From: Onchidella celtica
Lineage: Eukaryota; Mollusca; Gastropoda; Systellommatophora; Onchidiidae
NCBI GenBank assembly: GCA_963931925.1
Contig: OZ007570.1
Coordinates: 40,158,557 to 40,222,556, forward strand
DNA: 64,000 nucleotides
Direction: 5' to 3'
Of the stretch, positions 1 through 10,767 are shown piece by piece. Within the stretch, counting starts at the first letter, position 1, and each line of letters starts with the position of its first letter. The notes beneath the pieces were generated by a model. That model saw only the letters and a program-made list of their open reading frames with translations, ran no database searches and was not told the DNA's origin. Both the position numbers and the translations under genes were made by a program.

Positions 1-83
1 ACCACGCTGTCTCTCACTCTCTCTCATTCTCTCTCCCTCCAAAACACACATACGCATGCACTCACACACATAACCCCATTCCT

Positions 84-107
84 CTGTGCGTGTGTGTGTG
101 TGTGAGT

Positions 108-142
<35 letters not shown>

Positions 143-166
143 GGGGAGAAAAAGAGAGAGAGAGAT
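84..166. repeat. (GT)n-(GA)n compound microsatellite
   Basis: A run of GT dinucleotides passes directly into a long GA tract. The open frames across it are Arg/Glu or Ser/Leu low-complexity and are not genes. Confidence 0.95.
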
Positions 167-321
167 GGGGAGAGCTTTTCGGCCTGTTAATGTTGCTGTG
201 GACCAAAAAGACCTCTCTTATTAATATTACATTTTTCATTCTTCATAAATATAATCTGATCAGTGAAGAATGCACAAAGACAATACAGAGAATGGAATGA
301 ATAAAACAATGAAAAACTTAC

Positions 322-445
322 CAATGATATAATCGTATGTAGAATTGAGCTTGACGGCCAGTGGCGGTCCTGAGTTGTTGAAAAACGTGAATTTCAGGAC
401 AACCGCTACGAATATCACAAGAATCACATTCACAAACATGGACAT
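322..445 (-). CDS. Gene A: GMC oxidoreductase, first coding exon (partial gene)
   Basis: This is the first coding exon of a GMC-family FAD oxidoreductase; the other exons would lie to the left of the window. It encodes 41 residues starting MSMFVNVILVIFVAVV, a hydrophobic signal peptide or signal anchor at about residues 4-17, and ends in NSTYDYII one base into the next codon at a GTAAGT donor. In gene B the equivalent exon ends NSTYDYIV with the same phase, just before the GAGSAG nucleotide-binding loop. The start is the first ATG of the frame; a second ATG lies two codons in. That the gene continues leftward is inferred from strand and homology. Whether it is intact cannot be seen. Confidence 0.82.
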
Positions 446-1639
446 GTTTTGCTGGTACACTGTATCTACACAGGAGTGTTCAACCTTTGAAGAAAATATA
501 AATAAAAGCATGGGGTACACATACATCTATAATTACCGGTATATCAGCAACGAGCACAGCAGCATCAGACTAAAATGTATCACTAGAATATTATGATGTT
601 CTGGCGGATCAGTGCTCCGGCATCATTTACAGATGATAATTATGTCAATATTATATGACTTTGTTATGCAAATATCCGTAAACTATTACTAGAGTGATAA
701 AGTGGAACAATAGCAGCTTCGGTTTCAAGCCTGATGGATATCCTCAGATGTCTCGTCGTTTTCCTTTCATCGTCGAACATTTTGCTTGTTTTGCCTACCG
801 CTTCATCTCTATATATAATGGTAAGCTTATTCAGTTTCCTGAAACTCGTCAGCCTCAGAGAATAGGCCTATATCCATCCATCCACCCATCCAGTCATCCA
901 GCCATCTCCCCCTTCTCGTCCGCCCCCCCCCCCTTTTCCCCCACCCCCGAAAAGACTAATCTGTCTACCATGAAGTTTAAAAGAAAACGTTTCATCAACG
1001 TCAAAACCATGCAACAGTGAGAAATTTTATGCCCTTAAGTCTAGCTTTGCACTTCCAGTCGCCCTCGACTTCGCGAATTGAATGGGTTTAAAGCCACTAA
1101 TGTAGGCCTAATTACAAATTATATAATAATTTGACCACCAAAGAATGAAAAAATAGGAGGCCTATGTAAATGAAGCAGGGAGGTCATAAGCCTGTAGATT
1201 AGCAGCTTAAAATGATATTTTATGACATTACATTACCACGCTTTACGTTTGCCAAGCTGTATAATATATATAATATAACAATTGACAAAACAGGAGTTAT
1301 TGTAGATGTGACAGCCGGGTGGTTGGTGGGCGCCTCTGGAAGGTCTTCTTCTGTCCTATCATTCTGTTATGTTCTTTCTACCGCCTTGCTTCTTCTTAGC
1401 ACAATATGGCCGTTGTCGTGTCGATGTTTTTTCCCCAAATTCAAAACTCATAATTCAAACAGAACTGATGTGACAGACTTAAGTAAAGACAACTGCTTTA
1501 AATAATTTTCGGGAAAACAAAATGCAACAGCACGACGATAATATTGATGGCATAGGCATACAATCATAAAATCAATAATAATACTACCTCACCGTCACTA
1601 CCATACAGCCATCAATGTGAAAACAATATTTGTAACGCA
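446..1639. other. Intergenic region upstream of gene A
   Basis: No gene is supported. It contains a short CCATCCATCCA-type simple repeat near 870-905 and a C-run near 925. It should hold the gene A promoter and 5' UTR, but I see no convincing core promoter. Short open frames here have no recognisable domain. Confidence 0.5.
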
Positions 1640-2907
1640 TACAAATCTTACTCACCTACAGATAAAATCCAGGATATCTTCATATAACTCGGGCTACTGA
1701 CATCAAACTCGGGTTTTCGAGTTACCCGATTTAGAGTCTAAGACATTAGAATAGGATTGATGATAGGCCTACTCAAACTACTGCCTGGGTTTGCGTTCGA
1801 CTAAGTGAATTGGGTGGGGGGGGGGGGGGGTGATTTCATTCACAAAAGTTTCGTGATGTTTCCATTCTTACACAGGTGAGACTCCTGGTAAGATATATAG
1901 TGGCAGTTTCAATGTTCAGTGATCAAGAAGAACTTTAAATAATAATATTATGTGGCATTATGCAACCATCGTATCTACAACAAACCGGCTGATTTTGTAG
2001 CATTAGTGAGTACAGTTAGATAGGTATTCCAGCTGCAGTTGTCATTAAAAAAAGAAAAGAAATGTGTTTACTGCGTATAACTACGAATAAAACAGAAATT
2101 TCATCAGAGTACAGCATATCTTATGTATTTATTTTTCGTATGACATCAACATCGTACAACTCTAAGCAACTAACATTTTGATGCATTGTGTAGCAATTTA
2201 TAAAATATAAGATGGAATTGCCAAAATGTATCATCAATTTTAACAAAAGCACTGAGTTTTAGCTACCTTATATATCACGAAACAACAGGCTGTGTTGTGT
2301 TTCCGGCAGGTTTCTGTTTACATTTGTACAGCTGATGTTGCTCCAAGCGTTACACCATAAAAACCAATCCTCCTTCACAAAAATTCGGTGGTAGCAAGTG
2401 AAGGTAAATCAAGGAGCTTATTTTATCAAACACGAACACACAGTTGTTACACAGCCAAACCAGGTCACAGAGCGATACCACACGGGCCAGGCCACAGTGC
2501 TAATATTGTTATTGACAGGCTGCCCTGGTTCCCCTATAAAGGTCATGGTTGTGAGAACTGGCACGGTATTCAACTGACTTTATCGGTGTCTGACCATGGC
2601 CCTCGTGATAACACGGTCTGACACCCGTACAAGTTTTGCCTCAAAACTGCCAACAAGACCGGTTCAACGCCCGACATGCTTCAGCTAAGGAGTCCAAGCT
2701 TCTCATTATGTCAATGCATTGTGTCATTGCACTTTGTCCTAGATCTCCTCCCACCTAAGAAGTCAAATGCATACAGGCGCCTGTGTGCCACGCTGGTACA
2801 GCTGCAGGAAGATTAAATCCGCCGTTATGTTTGAACAGTGTAGACTAGGCATGGAAGTTAAGGGTCGCCGTGTCACTGTTATCTTTTCTCTTATTAACTT
2901 AGACTTC
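1640..2907. repeat. Segmental duplication block 1 (copy 1)
   Basis: This block aligns by eye, with scattered substitutions and indels, to 37457-38705. Shared landmarks include CACCTACAGATAAAATC at the left and the stretch around TTGATGCATTGTGTAGCAA. No gene is supported inside. It lies upstream of exon 1 of gene A as its partner lies upstream of exon 1 of gene B. The 2908-3264 gap has no clear partner and no gene. Confidence 0.8.
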
Positions 2908-3264
2908 GTCTCTTTGCAAAAGCAATACAGTTCGCAAAAGACAGCTACGGACACATCGTAATCTAAATGTTCATAATTATGCTACACTTTGCAAACATAG
3001 GACCTTGTCAGTTTATTGTTTGTTTTTTTTTAACCGCCCCGGCCCCCAACCCATAACGAGTTACAGCCCCATGCCACAATCCTTTTCTTTTTTTTATTTA
3101 CCCAAACCAACTCACTTTCACTTTCCAGCCCCAGTTATCTCTCAACCATCTCTCCAACAGCGGCGCACTTAGATCTGCACGGGTCAGATTATGAGGACAC
3201 TTTAGCCGTGCTTGGATTGACAGGCCACTGACAATGACTTAGTTATTTTCAGTAAATAAAAAAT

Positions 3265-5375
3265 TTTGTGCGTCTGCAGACAGATTTTCAAGCGGCAACT
3301 AACTTTTAATAAATGATATTAAAAAATCTGAACGACACGTTTTTGAATGTTTGCTGCTATGTAATAATAACATCGTAAGGTTTCAGGAACACCTTCATTT
3401 TTTGGTGTGTTTTTTTCGTATCGTACCAGAAAAACGGCGCGTGTAGCTGAATTATCGATATCCAGTTCGTGAATCTAACTTTCCAAGAGTGTACTCTCTT
3501 GGCGCAGCAAAATAGCAAATAAAACAGTCTCAAACGTTCGAAAAAAAAGTATTTATTTTTTATCTCTTAATTACAAAAGGTCTATGTTATCGTCTGCACA
3601 TTTGTGAGAATTTTACGATTTCTGCAGCGACCCCACATTTTTTTCTGGGGATTTTATATAAAAGATTTATGTACACGATTGTCCTGACGGCACTATTCGC
3701 GTTTCTACTCATCATGATAATTTTGCCCTTGACAAATCTGTCTTACCTCTCTTAATAGTTAACGCCCCACTTCGAATACATCGTCATCTCTCGTTTTGAA
3801 CACAGAAGATATAAAAAATTATTATACACGTGGATGATGTTCCACAATTTTATCTAATGTTCGAGAATACATTTTACTTACATTGGATAGCCTATACTTT
3901 CCGTTTTGTTCGGGTTTGATTGTATCATCTCTGCATCATTTCTTACTCGAGGCTTTGCTACATTAACTTTTCCTGTTTGCCACATATTTTGACTTTACAT
4001 TTATTTAGTTGTGACTTCACTGGGAACATCTTACACTGTTACAGCCATGTTGATTTCATTGGTTGTTATTGGCGGTATTGTTTTGTTCTTGGTTGAGTGT
4101 TGTCTATTTTTGTATGCCACCAGCATCTTTTCCAATATAAAATAATTGCCACCTCAGTCCTTGCTTGTTCCAACTCACTTTTTGCGCAACTGAGAAATTC
4201 GACGTTAAACTTTTGTCACTTTAGTATTATACATTATAATGAGAACAAATCGGAACTGTGAAAGAGCTTGATAAGTGCCACAAAGTATTTTAAATAAGTG
4301 TCAAAGTTCCAATTGTTACACCTATTCTACATACTAAAAGATCTCCAGTTTTTCAGAAAATGGATATAGAACAAACACGAACTGAGGTCCAGAACTGCTT
4401 AAGTCAATATGAGAGGTTTGAGGAAATGAGAAAACAACTCTTTTATGTTCACATGCCAAGCAATTTTGATTGCAGGTTATGATGGGCACATCTGAATTAC
4501 ATTATCCGTTAAGGACACAGAATAATGTTTCTTGGAAACCGAATTTGTTCTACAAATGTGATGTAGGAAATCATAATTTTAAACTGCATGATTTAGGCAT
4601 TTATATTACAACTGACAATGTAGAGATATAATAATAGGCTAATATTCAGCATTCTCGCAGATTCATTTTCACTTGCATGTCGGTAAAAGAAATTAACAAA
4701 GAACTTTAAATGATTGAAGCCAAAGTCTGTATTGAAAGCATGAAACATCACTGAATCATAACATAGTATGTTGGGCTTTCTGATTAAATACAAACTTTTG
4801 AAGACAAAACAGATGTAAAAGGCAAAAAAAGCAAAGTCACTGCAAGCCATGCACAGATGCATACACACACAAGGCCTAATATAATATTATACTTGTTATA
4901 TGCATGAAAGTCCACACTTATGTCTCATTCCTCCTACTTTCAAAACACAAAGTAAAAGATTTAAAAAAGAAACGACAACCAGTTAGTTACTCATACATCC
5001 GAACCTCTCACAAGCGAGGTACTGTTCAATACTGTAACATTTTCAGCAGCAATATGGTAGGATTATCACACAATCAGTCTTGTAATTTATTATAATAACA
5101 AGCACAGTATTAATATCATTCAGATACACTCTATTTACTATAACCATAATACACTAACATAATGATCTCCAGACTAACATAATGGTCTCAGTGTTAATTA
5201 AAATAATTAGAAACGATAGACCATGCATGATAGTGTGACACTGAGCTGAAAACCTAGACGATTAAACATTGATAGATACAGTGAATATAAACAAAAATGG
5301 ATATACATGTAAACCCATTATCTGTTGAATGGAATGACAATATCCATAATATACTAGAACAGAATAAATGAATGA
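3265..5375. repeat. Segmental duplication block 2 (copy 1)
   Basis: Collinear with 51683-53838, beginning near GGCAACTAACTTTTAA and ending at the ATAAATGAATGAAT stretch where the LINE inserted in this copy. A frame of about 91 residues on the minus strand (4593-4868) is also open in the partner but has no family match and no coding signature, so I do not call it a gene. Confidence 0.8.
4185..4400 (+). repeat. Dispersed repeat family R1, copy 1
   Basis: This stretch of about 200 bp contains the landmarks GCTTGATAAGTGC and CAGTTTTTCAGAAAATGGA. Related copies occur at 24290-24450 (+), 52640-52865 (+, sister duplicate) and 29970-30185 (-). No coding potential and no recognised terminal structure; probably a non-autonomous element fragment. 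Confidence 0.7.
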
Positions 5376-5379
5376 ATAA

Positions 5380-7147
5380 TAGTTCGTTCATCAGGTATGA
5401 TGATGACCTTAACAACACCAGAGGAATAAAGAACAGAAATTGTTGAGAATTTCAACACATGGACAATAAAGAGAACTAAAGGACACAGAGGACAGAATGG
5501 AAAGACTGTTCTTTCATGACTTATGGCTTCTCATGTGACTGATAAGTCCTATTTTTGCCCTGCAGACCCTTCCGCATAAATGACAAGAGTGCTCCGTTGG
5601 TTCAGTACCACTGGGCCTTTTCTTGCGCCGTTCTCTTTTTTTGATAGCCTGCTGGACTCTGTCAGCTTCCCATGCTTTGCTGCCTCTGGTAAGGGCCGCC
5701 CTCCAATTTGCACGATCAAGCGAGAGCTTTTCCCACTCACTCACATCAATGGCAAAGGCCTTCAGTGATTGCTTGAGAGTGTCTTTGTAACGTCTCTTTG
5801 AGGCCCCAACATTCCTCGTTCCATTGGAGAGCTCAGAGAAGAAGATTTGCTTAGGGAGTCTGGAGTCGGGCATTCTGACAACATGTGCTGCCCAACGTAG
5901 CTGAATTTTTTTCAGGTGGCAGAAGATGCTCAATTCCTTGGCACGATTGAGGACCTCAGTGTCTGGAATTTTATCCTGCCATTTGATCCTTAGGATCTTT
6001 CTAAGGCAGGCCAGATGAAAGTGATTTAGCTTTCTGGCATGCGATTGGTACACTGTCCAGGTTTCAGCCCCATAGAGTAGGGTGGGAAGGACCACAGCAT
6101 TGTACACTTTCAGCTTAGTGTCTGTGCGAATGCCGGCAACATCCCATACTCTCTTTCGAAGCCTGCCAAATGCAGAGCTGGCTTTGCTGATTCTTGAGAG
6201 AATTTCAGTATCAACACGAGCCACGGAAGACAGTGTACTGCCAAGATAGGTGAAGTTCTCCGACACCTTCAGAAGACTGTCATGGACTTTGATATTTGGG
6301 GTCACAGGATACTTGTCGTCTGGAGTAGGCTGATGGAGCACTTCCGTCTTCTTTGTGCTTATTGTGAGGCCAAAGTTGTCACAGGCACTAGAGAACTTAT
6401 CAACACAGTTTTGCATGCTATCCTCATCGTGTGCCAGAAGTGCACAATCATCAGCAAATAGTAGGTCACAGACTTGAGTACTTTTGGTTTTGGTTTTTGC
6501 CTGAAGTCTCCTGAGGTTGAATAGACTGCCATCAGTTCGGTACTTGATGCTTACCCCTTGAGGAGGAGAGCTAAAGGCTTCTTGTAGCATTGCAGAGAAC
6601 ATGATGCTGAACAGAGTTGGGGCTAAGACACAACCCTGTTTTACCCCATTTGTGACAGCAAAGGGCTCTGAAACACTGCCGTTGCTTTTGACTGCAGCTT
6701 GCATGCCATCATGAAACTGGCGCACTATTGTGATGAATTCGGGTGGACACCCAAACTTCGCCAAGATTTTCCAGAGGCCTTCACGACACACTGTGTCAAA
6801 TGCTTTTGTGAGGTCAACAAATGTGATATACAGCGCTTTATTTTGTTCCATGCATTTTTCCTGAATCTGTCTGGCAGCAAAAATCATATCCGCCGTTCCC
6901 CTCTCTTTACGAAAGCCACATTGGCTCTCGGGAAGCAAGTCATTTGACGAGAGGTGATCAAGAAGGCGATTCAGAAGCATTCTTGCCAATATTTTGCCAG
7001 CAATTGAAAGTAGAGAGATTCCCCGATGGTTGTCACAGACTTGGCTGTCCCCTTTGTTTTTGTACAGATGGATGATTGAAGCATCTTTGAAGTCCTGTGG
7101 CAGCTTCCCTGCTTTCAACATATGATTGCACAACTCGGTCAACCTTT
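5380..7147 (-). mobile_element. 5'-truncated LINE (non-LTR retrotransposon)
   Basis: The insertion is bounded by an 11-bp direct repeat, TGAATGAATAA, at 5369-5379 and 7148-7158. The paralogous segment near 53830 goes straight from ATGAATGAAT to the downstream homology, so it is an empty site. The element is 5'-truncated inside the reverse transcriptase domain. The clade is not resolved; the C-terminal C2H2 finger suits several invertebrate LINE groups. Confidence 0.88.
5514..7147 (-). pseudogene. LINE ORF2 fragment: reverse transcriptase with C-terminal zinc finger
   Basis: About 540 residues of an open LINE ORF2 C-terminal half. Visible reverse transcriptase motifs are FRKERGTADMIFA, the motif A segment VDLTKAFDTV with its Asp intact, NGVKQGCVLAPTLF (motif B region) and FADDCALL (motif C). 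After the thumb region (YLGSTL, LLYGAETWT) there is a basic tail and a C2H2 finger (C-x2-C-x12-H-x3-H) in the last 25 residues. Endonuclease and the first part of the reverse transcriptase are missing, consistent with 5' truncation during target-primed reverse transcription. The open frame runs on to 7211, but the first 20 or so residues (MEFFLELRRQ...) come from host flanking DNA beyond the target duplication, so that start is an artefact. Confidence 0.85.
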
Positions 7148-7973
7148 TGAATGAATAAAATCTAACATAAGGCTTAATTCTTTGTCTTCGCAGTTCAAGG
7201 AAGAATTCCATATTTCCTACTGCAGAGAAATCATTTCAATGGCCGTAGATGGACTGTGCTAATATGATCTTGCACCTTACATGTTTTACCTTTTATAAAG
7301 GCACTTCACGAAAAGGTACATGGGCAAAATCTGTTTGTAATTCGTTGATAAATCCTAGATCCGAAAGTAAATGTAGAAGCAAGCAAAATAGCCGTAACAA
7401 TAACTTACTGACAAAATACACCTCTTAAAACCACTCAATACAGGCGATGAATTATAATTTCTATTCTCGCCAATCTTTGTTAACAAACATCTCAATCATT
7501 ATTTTGCAAAGTCTGCTCTATGACACGACAGTTTTATCATGCCACGAACTCCTGAGACGCATGTCTGAAAGTGCAGAGACTTTTTCACAGAAGATCTGAA
7601 AGTATACATCCTTATGTCTCCTTTCGAATTTTGATTAACTTATGAAGCAAATGGCACTTATTTCAAAACTGCACTGCCTCATATTTATAAGCATACATAA
7701 TCCATATTGTTTCATATTCGTCATCTATTGATACAGATTGAGTTTATTTTCATTTGGTGTTAATCTCAGAGAAATATACAAGTTGGTAATGAGTCATGTG
7801 AAAAGTAAAACACTTTACTGAGAGTAAGTTACGCTTCAGTTTCGCACCCAAGAGGGCGCATCAAGAGAACTAGTTATCTAGAGATGCATTCTGTCAAGCA
7901 ATTATGTAAATAATAATAATAATAACAATAATAATAATAATGTGTGGATTAACTGAAGAACTTCGTAACATAA
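7148..7973. repeat. Segmental duplication block 3 (copy 1)
   Basis: Collinear with about 53830-54617, with landmarks such as AGAAATCATTTCAATG and CACGAACTCCTGAGACGCAT. It ends at the Helitron insertion point. A short AAT-type microsatellite near 7905-7941 is absent from the partner. No gene seen. Confidence 0.78.
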
Positions 7974-9401
7974 TCTATTATAAAAAAAAATAGTGGCGGG
8001 AGTAATGCATTGTGGTACAATTTTAGCCCTTTTTTTGCTCAAAGCTGCAGCCTAAATGAAAGTTTCAAAAATTATGAAGTTAATTTTCGCAAGTGGCTTA
8101 TAATCCAGTGCAATCGCTTTGGTATTGATCCATTGAGTTTATTCAAGTTTCAGACAGTCTTTTTAAAAATATGTAAAAATGTGAAATACAAGGACCCTCT
8201 TTTTGGCTCCCTTTGATAAACCCAGATTTATTCGCTGACCAGTCATATTTGCAACCAAGAAAAAAAAAAAAATTCAAAACCCCTAATATTTGCATCGAAG
8301 AAATAGACAAACAAAAACTATTCGATCAAAATTTCCTGTATAAATATCCCCGTTACAAAAATAAATAAGTAATCAAGAATCGCAACCCACAACAACAAGA
8401 ACAAAAAAAACAAAACCAAAATCATCGTAGCACACTGCCAAATGTGGACAATCCCAATTTCTTGCAAACTTCCTGTCGATAAACGAGGCGGCCAGTCCAA
8501 ACCATGCTACGAGTGTAGAGTGCCAAAATGCCCACCAGAGCAGAGCAAACGCGAAAAAGACGCCGACTACGTTATTCTGTCAATAGTTTACATTTAGATC
8601 CACCTCAAGACCCAGATGTAGCTCTAAATCAAGGTGAGCCTGTAGAGCCGCATCATGTAGTAGATCTAGATCTAGATTTAGATCCACACATTCTGGAACC
8701 ACGTGTTTTAGATCCAGACAAAGACCCCGATGGCGATGCAGATCATGAGCACGTAGACCTTAATCATCTCGGAGCAATGACAAGGCCATGTCAGTTTTGC
8801 ACAGCAAAGTTGTGGAAGGATGAAAGTAGTTCAATGTGCTGTGCTAATGGCCAGGTTATGCTTCCCCCTCTCCAGCCTCTCCCTGAGGAACTTATGAGGC
8901 TCTTTTACTTTACAGGAGACAGTGAAGAATCCAAAAATTTTCGACAGCGTATTCGTTCTTACAATTCTTCATTTGCATTTGCATCTCTAGGCGTCAATGA
9001 AGATGTGTTGCCAGCTGGAGTGTACTCATTTCGTATAAACGGTGCGGTATGCCACAGAATCGGACAGATACAACCAAGCCATCATCACCCTAAGTTTTCA
9101 CAACTTTACATTCATGACACCCAAAATGAAATTGAAAACAGACTCCACTGGTTCAGTCACCTACAACAGAACATTGTCACCAAAATATCCACAATTCTTC
9201 ATGACATCAATCCGTTCGTGAGAGTATATATAGGCTACCCTGCCACACGGATAATGTGGTGTATCATGCAGCACTGATCCAGTAGAAATGTTTGGTGAGT
9301 TCAGTATTCAAGATAACATGTTGTGCTTTTACTCTCTTTCTTCCTGCCTTTACCATTTTAACTGAGTCTTTTTGCCCGCGAAATCGCGGGCACTCTACTA
9401 G
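7974..9401 (+). mobile_element. Non-autonomous Helitron, 1.4 kb, both ends present
   Basis: The 5' end is TC (TCTATTAT...) preceded by A. The 3' end is a 7-bp-stem hairpin, GCCCGCG-AAAT-CGCGGGC at 9374-9391, followed by ten bases ending in CTAG, then a flanking T. This is the canonical Helitron layout: insertion between A and T, no target duplication, 5' TC, 3' hairpin and CTRR. The sister duplicate near 54615 lacks the element and reads straight through. Only a fragment of the Helitron protein is encoded, without Rep or helicase, so mobility would depend on an autonomous relative. Confidence 0.88.
8528..9277 (+). CDS. Helitron-encoded protein, N-terminal fragment
   Basis: An intact 249-codon frame. 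The first 90 residues are Asp/Pro-rich and low in complexity (VDLDLDLDPH, DPDKDPDGDAD). From about residue 93 there is a Cys-rich segment, CQFCTAKLWKDE...MCCANGQV, followed by LPPLQPLPEELMRLF and then FRQRIRSYNSSFAFASLGV. This order is characteristic of the region just upstream of the Helitron helicase-like (Rep) domain. The frame stops at 9275-9277 before any Rep HUH motif or helicase Walker motif, so it cannot be a working transposase. The protein may be only a relic, or a captured frame with regulatory potential. The ATG at 8528 is the first in frame. Confidence 0.72.
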   Translation: MPTRAEQTRKRRRLRYSVNSLHLDPPQDPDVALNQGEPVEPHHVVDLDLDLDPHILEPRVLDPDKDPDGDADHEHVDLNHLGAMTRPCQFCTAKLWKDESSSMCCANGQVMLPPLQPLPEELMRLFYFTGDSEESKNFRQRIRSYNSSFAFASLGVNEDVLPAGVYSFRINGAVCHRIGQIQPSHHHPKFSQLYIHDTQNEIENRLHWFSHLQQNIVTKISTILHDINPFVRVYIGYPATRIMWCIMQH

Positions 9402-10015
9402 TGATTAAAAATAAAGCAATACGTTTCTCTGAAGGACTCAATCTGTCCACAAGCAGAAAGTCAATATGTTGAACAATTGACATCCCCTAAAAAGAGTACA
9501 AAATAGTCGGATTATTAGAGTGCACTTTAGCAAGCGTAATCAACATCGTGAAAGAGTTATAATAGATATGCCATTCAGCATACAGAATATATCATCATCC
9601 ACATACATCTTCCATGCATATTATTTCATATATTCGAAAATTTCCATTTTTCTGAGACACTTTGAGGCGTATAATATGATTCTATGGTTACACAGAAGCT
9701 CATAAAAAGGATGAAAAATGTCAGTAGGTACTGTTTTAACGGTGGCATTTTGTGCATGCTATCATGCTGGTTTCGCCTGTTTTTGTTTTGTTTTTGGTAA
9801 TTATATCTTCTCAAGCTGCTGATATTCAGTCACGACAGTCTCAGTATGAGTATAAAAGAGCTTTATCAGCTGATATGGTTGATGTGACAATTGGCCCACA
9901 CATAGTCTGTCTATAAATCTCCCTGTATGGTCAAGTGAGGGGGAGGGGGACGTATCTTATCTTTGCTCAGTTTATTTACCACGCTTGTCCGAGTTCTTGT
10001 ACTTTTGTTCTATAA
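9402..10015. repeat. Segmental duplication block 4 (copy 1)
   Basis: Begins immediately after the Helitron 3' end (TGATTAAAAATAAAGCA) and aligns to about 54618-55270. No gene supported. The following 10016-10499 stretch has no clear partner and no gene. Confidence 0.75.
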
Positions 10016-10619
10016 AGCATTAATAGGACTATTGCGATGTTTGTTTCAGTGTGCGAATTGGTAAAAATAATGGAACAAACTTAACTTGCATAACAAGCAA
10101 ATTTCTAAGTGCAAGACACACACAATGTAAGTTACATTAACAAAATTAATTTAATCAGGTTTCAGTTAAATCCAGTGTATTGTTGTGTGACAAGCACGCA
10201 AGTGTACCTGGGCAGCCGAGAACTGCCGTGTTGAGACCTCTCAACTAGTGTTCAAGACTTGCGAGGTTTCATCATGGCAGAATTCACGGATGGCACATTT
10301 GCGAGGTTTCGTTTTTTGCAAATTTCACCCATTTCTATAGGTCTTTTGCAAATATAATTTTAACACAACATGTAGCATGGTATAAACAATCTGTTAGACT
10401 GAAAAAACGATTTTCGAAAATTTGGCCACTTTAGAGGTTTCATCACGGCATCCTCGATTTGTTGACCAGTCTCCATGCTTGTGTGTGGCCAATCTGTGCA
10501 GATCAGCCTTTTCCTTCAAACTTTACTGTAAAATTACAGGCTGTACAATAAATTAAATACAATAATGACCAGTTAATAAATGCGACCCCCAACTGATGTC
10601 AGGCAGATAGTCTTTGAAC

Positions 10620-10767
10620 TTAAATATTCGTGGGTGGTAACATCTTGCCAAGGACCAAATCCACTGCCTTTTCGCCAATCATAATAGATGGTGCGTTCGT
10701 GTTGCCGGACACCAGCCATGGCATGATTGAAGCATCAGCCACACGCAGTCCAGAGATGCCTTTCACC
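10620..10767 (-). CDS. Gene B exon 11: C-terminal FAD segment
   Basis: Residues 555-603 and [23 protein letters not shown] and PSIMIGEKA form the conserved C-terminal FAD contact and carry the second active-site residue (Asn577). Paralogous to 56560-56707. Confidence 0.93.

Noticed and set aside
4593-4868. A 91-codon minus-strand frame also open in the sister copy (53078-53353)
   Set aside because: Both lie in duplicated intergenic DNA of low divergence, so shared openness is expected by descent. Many changes alter residues and no domain or splice context is visible.
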